This document shows, piece after piece, positions 61,283 through 64,000 of a stretch of DNA of 64,000 nt. The stretch is from Lentimicrobiaceae bacterium (GTDB lineage Bacteria > Bacteroidota > Bacteroidia > Bacteroidales > F082), in assembly GCA_015061315.1 (NCBI GenBank), contig SUWV01000006.1, positions 1 to 64,000 on the forward strand. The letters run 5' to 3'. Each line of letters opens with the position of its first letter. The first letter of the stretch is position 1. The notes beneath the pieces are model-generated. The model was not told where the DNA came from. It ran no database searches and worked only from the letters and a program-made list of their open reading frames with translations. The translations under genes and the position numbers were made by a program.

Positions 61283-61364
61283 TGCGGATGAAGGGACTCG
61301 AACCCCCACGCCTCTCGGCACCAGATCCTAAGTCTGGCGCGGCTACCAATTACGCCACATCCGC
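61283..61364 (-). tRNA. tRNA-Leu (UAG)
   Basis: An 82-nt class II tRNA. Acceptor GCGGATG pairs with CATCCGC. The anticodon stem CCAGA/TCTGG holds the loop CTTAGGA with anticodon TAG (reads CUA/CUN). It has a long variable arm (TGCCGAGAGGCGT) and a T arm with GTTCGAG. CCA is not encoded. It lies 27 nt upstream of tig, probably in the same transcript. Confidence 0.96.
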
Positions 61365-61433
61365 CCTATCGTTAGGAGGTGCAAAATTACAATTTTTTTT
61401 GAATTAATAAAATAGTTTTAGATAAAATATTTT

Positions 61434-62576
61434 TTAGTTTTTCTTGACGTCTAAAGCATCACGTAAAGTATTGCCTAACAGCATGAATGCCAATACTAAC
61501 AGCATGATGGCGATGCCAGGTAATATTGCTAAATATGCGTCGTTTAAAATTATGTAGGCATAATTTTCTTTTATCATGCTTCCCCATGATGGCATGGGCG
61601 GCTGCACTCCTATACCGAGGAAACTCAATCCTGCTTCTAATAGTATCGCTGATGCGAAATTGGCTGCCGAAATTACGATGATAGGGTTGATGATATTTGG
61701 AATGATATGACGTAAAATTATCCTCGCGTCTCTAAATCCTAAAGCTCTGCCTGCTTCCACATACGTCATCTCTCTTACGGATAAAATCTGTCCTCGCGTC
61801 ACACGCGCCACCTCGACCCACATCGTCAAGCCGACAGCGATAAAGACCTGAACGACACCTTTGCCAAGTACAAAAGTGATGGCGATGACAATCAATAATG
61901 TAGGTATCGACCATACTACATTGATGAGCCATACCATGACATCATCGACCCAGCCTCGGAAGAAACCGCCGAGACTGCCTATCAATATACCTATTAATAT
62001 ACTCATGAAGACAGCGATGAAACCGACCGAGAAACTGATCCTCGTTCCTAAAAGCAGTCGACTCAGGAAATCCCTTCCAAACTGATCAGTGCCGAGAATA
62101 AATCTTCTATGCTTGACGCAATGGCTATTAATATAATGTGTAGCATTTTCGTCATTGCTGAAAATCTCATTCGGCGCGATTTCCGTATTTGGAATTATCA
62201 CGGCATCGTTCTGGCAATTTCCGTCAGGATTATACACGAAGATGGTAGTTTTGTCTTTGTCAATTTTTATTGAATCGAAGGGAATTTGTCGATAAGGAGA
62301 AGGATTTCCGTTGATGAGTTGTGAGAAAAAATTAGGTTTTTCGACGATATTTTGTTTTGGTACGAGAAGCATATCGACTTCAAATCCTGGTTTCTGTGTG
62401 CTTATTTCGAGTATATGATTGTTGGCGTAAGGTGTCTTATCTGGGATGATAAAATAAGCGAATAAGGCTACTAATCCGCATAAGATGATAAAAATCAATG
62501 ATATTACACCAGTGATATTTTTCTTGAAACGTCGTATGGCAATCTGATTTGGTGATAATATCTTGTCGTTATTCAT
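61434..62576 (-). CDS. ABC transporter permease, OppC/DppC type
   Basis: A 380-aa inner-membrane permease of peptide/nickel-type importers. N-terminal helix (about 24-46), a long periplasmic segment (about 50-165, larger than usual), then five helices. The cytoplasmic EAA loop reads EAGRALGFRDARIILRHIIPN (about 270-290; family form EAAxxxGxxxxxIxxxHxLPN). Start at 62576 (MNNDKILSPNQIAIRRF). The frame is open upstream to 62663, but that part overlaps the tRNA-His promoter. No partner permease or ATPase gene is in the window. Confidence 0.88.
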   Translation of the reverse strand: MNNDKILSPNQIAIRRFKKNITGVISLIFIILCGLVALFAYFIIPDKTPYANNHILEISTQKPGFEVDMLLVPKQNIVEKPNFFSQLINGNPSPYRQIPFDSIKIDKDKTTIFVYNPDGNCQNDAVIIPNTEIAPNEIFSNDENATHYINSHCVKHRRFILGTDQFGRDFLSRLLLGTRISFSVGFIAVFMSILIGILIGSLGGFFRGWVDDVMVWLINVVWSIPTLLIVIAITFVLGKGVVQVFIAVGLTMWVEVARVTRGQILSVREMTYVEAGRALGFRDARIILRHIIPNIINPIIVISAANFASAILLEAGLSFLGIGVQPPMPSWGSMIKENYAYIILNDAYLAILPGIAIMLLVLAFMLLGNTLRDALDVKKN

Positions 62577-62646
62577 CTCATTTTCTTTAGGAAAACAAAA
62601 ATAAAAAAAAATCTTGTCGGACTTTATTTTTGAAAGAAAAAAGTTG

Positions 62647-62654
62647 TATATTTG
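62647..62654 (+). promoter_or_regulatory. -7 box of tRNA-His
   Basis: TATATTTG 16 nt before the mature 5' end. TTG-containing sequence lies upstream, but not at the ideal distance. Confidence 0.6.
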
Positions 62655-62669
62655 CACTCGCAAACAGAC

Positions 62670-62744
62670 GGTGGATGTAGCTCAGTTGGTTAGAGTACCG
62701 GATTGTGGTTCCGTGGGTCGTGGGTTCGAGTCCCATCTTCCACC
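62670..62744 (+). tRNA. tRNA-His (GUG)
   Basis: A canonical cloverleaf with anticodon loop TTGTGGT (GTG) in stem CCGGA/TCCGT. It has the His-specific extra G at -1 (62670) opposite C73 and a T arm GTGGG-TTCGAGT-CCCAT. The acceptor is GTGGATG/CTTCCAC with one mismatch. CCA is not encoded. A terminator follows at once. Confidence 0.95.
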
Positions 62745-62753
62745 CAGAAAAAA

Positions 62754-62782
62754 AGAGACGTTTTATGACGTCTCTTTTTTTT
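62754..62782 (+). terminator. Terminator of tRNA-His
   Basis: AGAGACGT and ACGTCTCT form a perfect 8-bp stem (extended by A-T pairs) with loop TTTATG and an eight-T tract. The stem text AGAGACG/CGTCTCT equals the outer arms of family B. Confidence 0.92.
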
Positions 62783-62783
62783 A

Positions 62784-62870
62784 GTCAACAAGACAACAAG
62801 TCAACGAGACAACAAGTTGTTGGATGTGTCTCTGCTTGTTGACTCGTAGTCTCGTAGTCTCGTTGACTTA
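62784..62870. repeat. Inverted pair of 8-bp arrays at the tRNA-His / dapD junction
   Basis: gtcaacaa-gacaacaa words (62784-62816), a degenerate family B remnant (TGGATGTGTCTCTGCTTG), then gttgactc-gtagtctc words (62836-62870), the dapD trailer on the minus strand. Confidence 0.85.
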
Positions 62871-62876
62871 TAAAGA

Positions 62877-63692
62877 TCACACCGAAACGCCAAAGTCTCT
62901 CAGTGCGTCGTTTAATGAAGTTTTCTTATCTGTCGATTCTTTTCTCTTTCCGATGATTAAAGCGCAGCTTACTTGATAGTCGCCGGCTGGGAAATGTTTG
63001 GTGTATGAACCTGGTATCACGACGGAACGTGCAGGGACGACACCTTTATATTCTTTAGGTTCTGCTCCGCTGACGTCGATAATCTTTGTCGAGGCTGTGA
63101 TGACGGTGTTGGCTCCGAGTACGGCTTCTTCTTCAACTCTGACGCCTTCCACAACTATACATCGCGAGCCTATGAAGCAGTTGTCTTCTATGATGACAGG
63201 CGCGGCTTGTACAGGTTCCAAAACTCCGCCTATGCCGACACCGCCGCTGAGATGTACGTTCTTGCCAATCTGCGCGCAGGAGCCTACAGTAGCCCAAGTG
63301 TCGACCATCGTTCCGCTATCGACGTAAGCTCCGATGTTGACATAAGAAGGCATCAAGATTACACCTTTATTAATAAAGGCACCGTAACGAGCTGTCGCTG
63401 GAGGCACTACGCGCACACCCGCTTCTTCAAAACCGCGCTTCAACGGAATCTTGTCGTAATATTCAAAGATACCGCTTTCTTGAACTTCCATATTGTTGAT
63501 CGGGAAATACATCAAGACGGCTTTCTTTAGCCATTCGTTGATGATCCATTCGCCGTCAATTTTCTCGGCGATACGAGCTTTACCTTTGTCTAATAATTCA
63601 ATGACTTCTTTTATCGCTTCACGAACCTTGCTGTCTTCCAACAATGAACGCTCGTTCCAAGCATTTTCTATGATATTTCTTAGGTTTTCCAT
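62877..63692 (-). CDS. dapD: 2,3,4,5-tetrahydropyridine-2,6-dicarboxylate N-succinyltransferase
   Basis: A 271-aa left-handed beta-helix transferase of the succinylase branch of lysine/diaminopimelate synthesis. Hexapeptide repeats fill about 110-230 (VNIGAYVDSGTMVDTWATVGS, HLSGGVGIGGVLEPVQ, EDNCFIGSRCIVVEGV). An N-terminal helical domain (about 1-100) and a short C-terminal strand complete it. The MVDTWATVGSCAQIG signature is intact. Normal length. A -7 box TATCTTTG lies at 63719-63712 on the minus strand. Confidence 0.97.
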   Translation of the reverse strand: MENLRNIIENAWNERSLLEDSKVREAIKEVIELLDKGKARIAEKIDGEWIINEWLKKAVLMYFPINNMEVQESGIFEYYDKIPLKRGFEEAGVRVVPPATARYGAFINKGVILMPSYVNIGAYVDSGTMVDTWATVGSCAQIGKNVHLSGGVGIGGVLEPVQAAPVIIEDNCFIGSRCIVVEGVRVEEEAVLGANTVITASTKIIDVSGAEPKEYKGVVPARSVVIPGSYTKHFPAGDYQVSCALIIGKRKESTDKKTSLNDALRDFGVSV

Positions 63693-63711
63693 GATAAAAA
63701 ATTAATTTTTA

Positions 63712-63719
63712 CAAAGATA
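63712..63719 (-). promoter_or_regulatory. -7 box of dapD
   Basis: TATCTTTG on the minus strand, 19 nt upstream of the ATG, next to a short ggctaaa 7-bp array (63725-63752). Confidence 0.6.
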
Positions 63720-63875
63720 AGAAAAGGCTAAAGATGAAAGGCTAAAGACGAAAGATTTTTTGAATTCTAAATGGAAATTAACATAAAGTCTTAAAAATTG
63801 TCTTAGGTGTTTATTTTTTTAGTTAAAAATTGAATTTTTTTTGAAAGACTGAATATTTATTTTTGAAAATATATT

Positions 63876-63883
63876 TAACTTTG
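63876..63883 (+). promoter_or_regulatory. -7 box of the right-edge gene
   Basis: TAACTTTG 27 nt before the ATG at 63911. No well-spaced TTTG upstream. Confidence 0.5.
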
Positions 63884-63910
63884 TAGAGTTGATAATTTGC
63901 GATAGAAAAT

Positions 63911-64000
63911 ATGTGGGAGATTATTATAAATTATATTATTGAAAAGTGGCCATTTTTAGCCTTGTTAGTCGTTGTTATAATTGTTACGGGTGTAATCGTT
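63911..64000 (+). CDS. N-terminus of a membrane protein, cut by the window edge
   Basis: Thirty codons from ATG 63911: MWEIIINYIIEK followed by a hydrophobic helix (WPFLALLVVVIIVTG). This looks like the first membrane segment of a longer protein. A -7 box lies in front of it. Too short to identify. Confidence 0.5.
   Translation, partial: MWEIIINYIIEKWPFLALLVVVIIVTGVIV

Noticed and set aside
60158-61321. Longer trigger factor start at 61321
   Set aside because: The extra residues are the antisense of tRNA-Leu; the MKTTQTSK start fits the family.

Overview
The window is a chromosomal segment of a member of the Bacteroidales (Bacteroidota), probably an uncultured gut or host-associated lineage. 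Evidence: TonB-dependent receptors with carboxypeptidase-like N-terminal domains, several proteins with type IX secretion (T9SS) C-terminal sorting domains, a DUF4374/PepSY iron-uptake operon, a CCDC81-type HU/SPOR protein, almost no Shine-Dalgarno sites, and promoters of the Bacteroidota type (TTG, about 20 nt, TAnnTTTG). No rRNA, CRISPR array or recognisable transposase is present.

Layout. 1-4.3 kb is accessory: the tail of a truncated gene, an orphan 219-aa protein, a GxxExxY protein and a Bro-N antirepressor-like gene among dispersed repeats. 4.4-5.7 kb: a CorC/HlyC-type CBS membrane protein. 6.2-11 kb (minus): a xusABC-like xenosiderophore uptake operon. 11.2-17.3 kb: hisS, hutH, two small membrane proteins, a CMP-kinase-like NTPase and a T9SS protein. 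17.4-21 kb (minus): an M23 peptidase and iorBA. 21.4-31.8 kb: PspC, DnaJ/CbpA, a TonB receptor, an S9 oligopeptidase, and a GH13 amylase overlapping a glucan branching enzyme. 32.2-34.6 kb: coiled-coil protein, zapA, 6S RNA, rny. 35-39.7 kb (minus): T9SS protein, hutU, GT2 glycosyltransferase. 39.8-45.6 kb: tgt, an LptF/G permease, deoxynucleoside kinase, kdsB, HU-SPOR protein, trmB. 45.9-57.8 kb: orphan exported proteins, a decayed T9SS gene, two TPR-HTH regulators, pcm, an oxidoreductase and a sugar transferase. 57.9-63.7 kb: clpX, clpP, a short trigger factor, tRNA-Leu, an OppC-type permease, tRNA-His and dapD. A membrane protein gene runs off the right edge.

The most unusual signal is in the spaces between genes. 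Nearly every operon border carries degenerate tandem arrays of 7- or 8-bp words from many unrelated word families (such as gtagactt, aacaatt, agacttt, tctgagaa, gatgaagt). Their orientation follows the gene: one orientation comes after stop codons and its reverse complement comes before start codons, on both strands. The arrays are mixed with a hairpin element of about 55 bp whose arms differ between copies in a compensating way, and with two other structured dispersed repeats. The same material has entered four coding sequences in frame (HU-SPOR protein, S9 oligopeptidase, GH13 amylase, branching enzyme). I propose an uncharacterised, transcription-oriented repeat system here. Its mechanism is not visible in the sequence.

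Other notable points are a trigger factor with no PPIase domain, a partial duplication shared by the leaders of two TPR-HTH regulators, and a T9SS beta-helix gene caught in decay. All homology statements rest on recognising the sequences by eye; no search was run.
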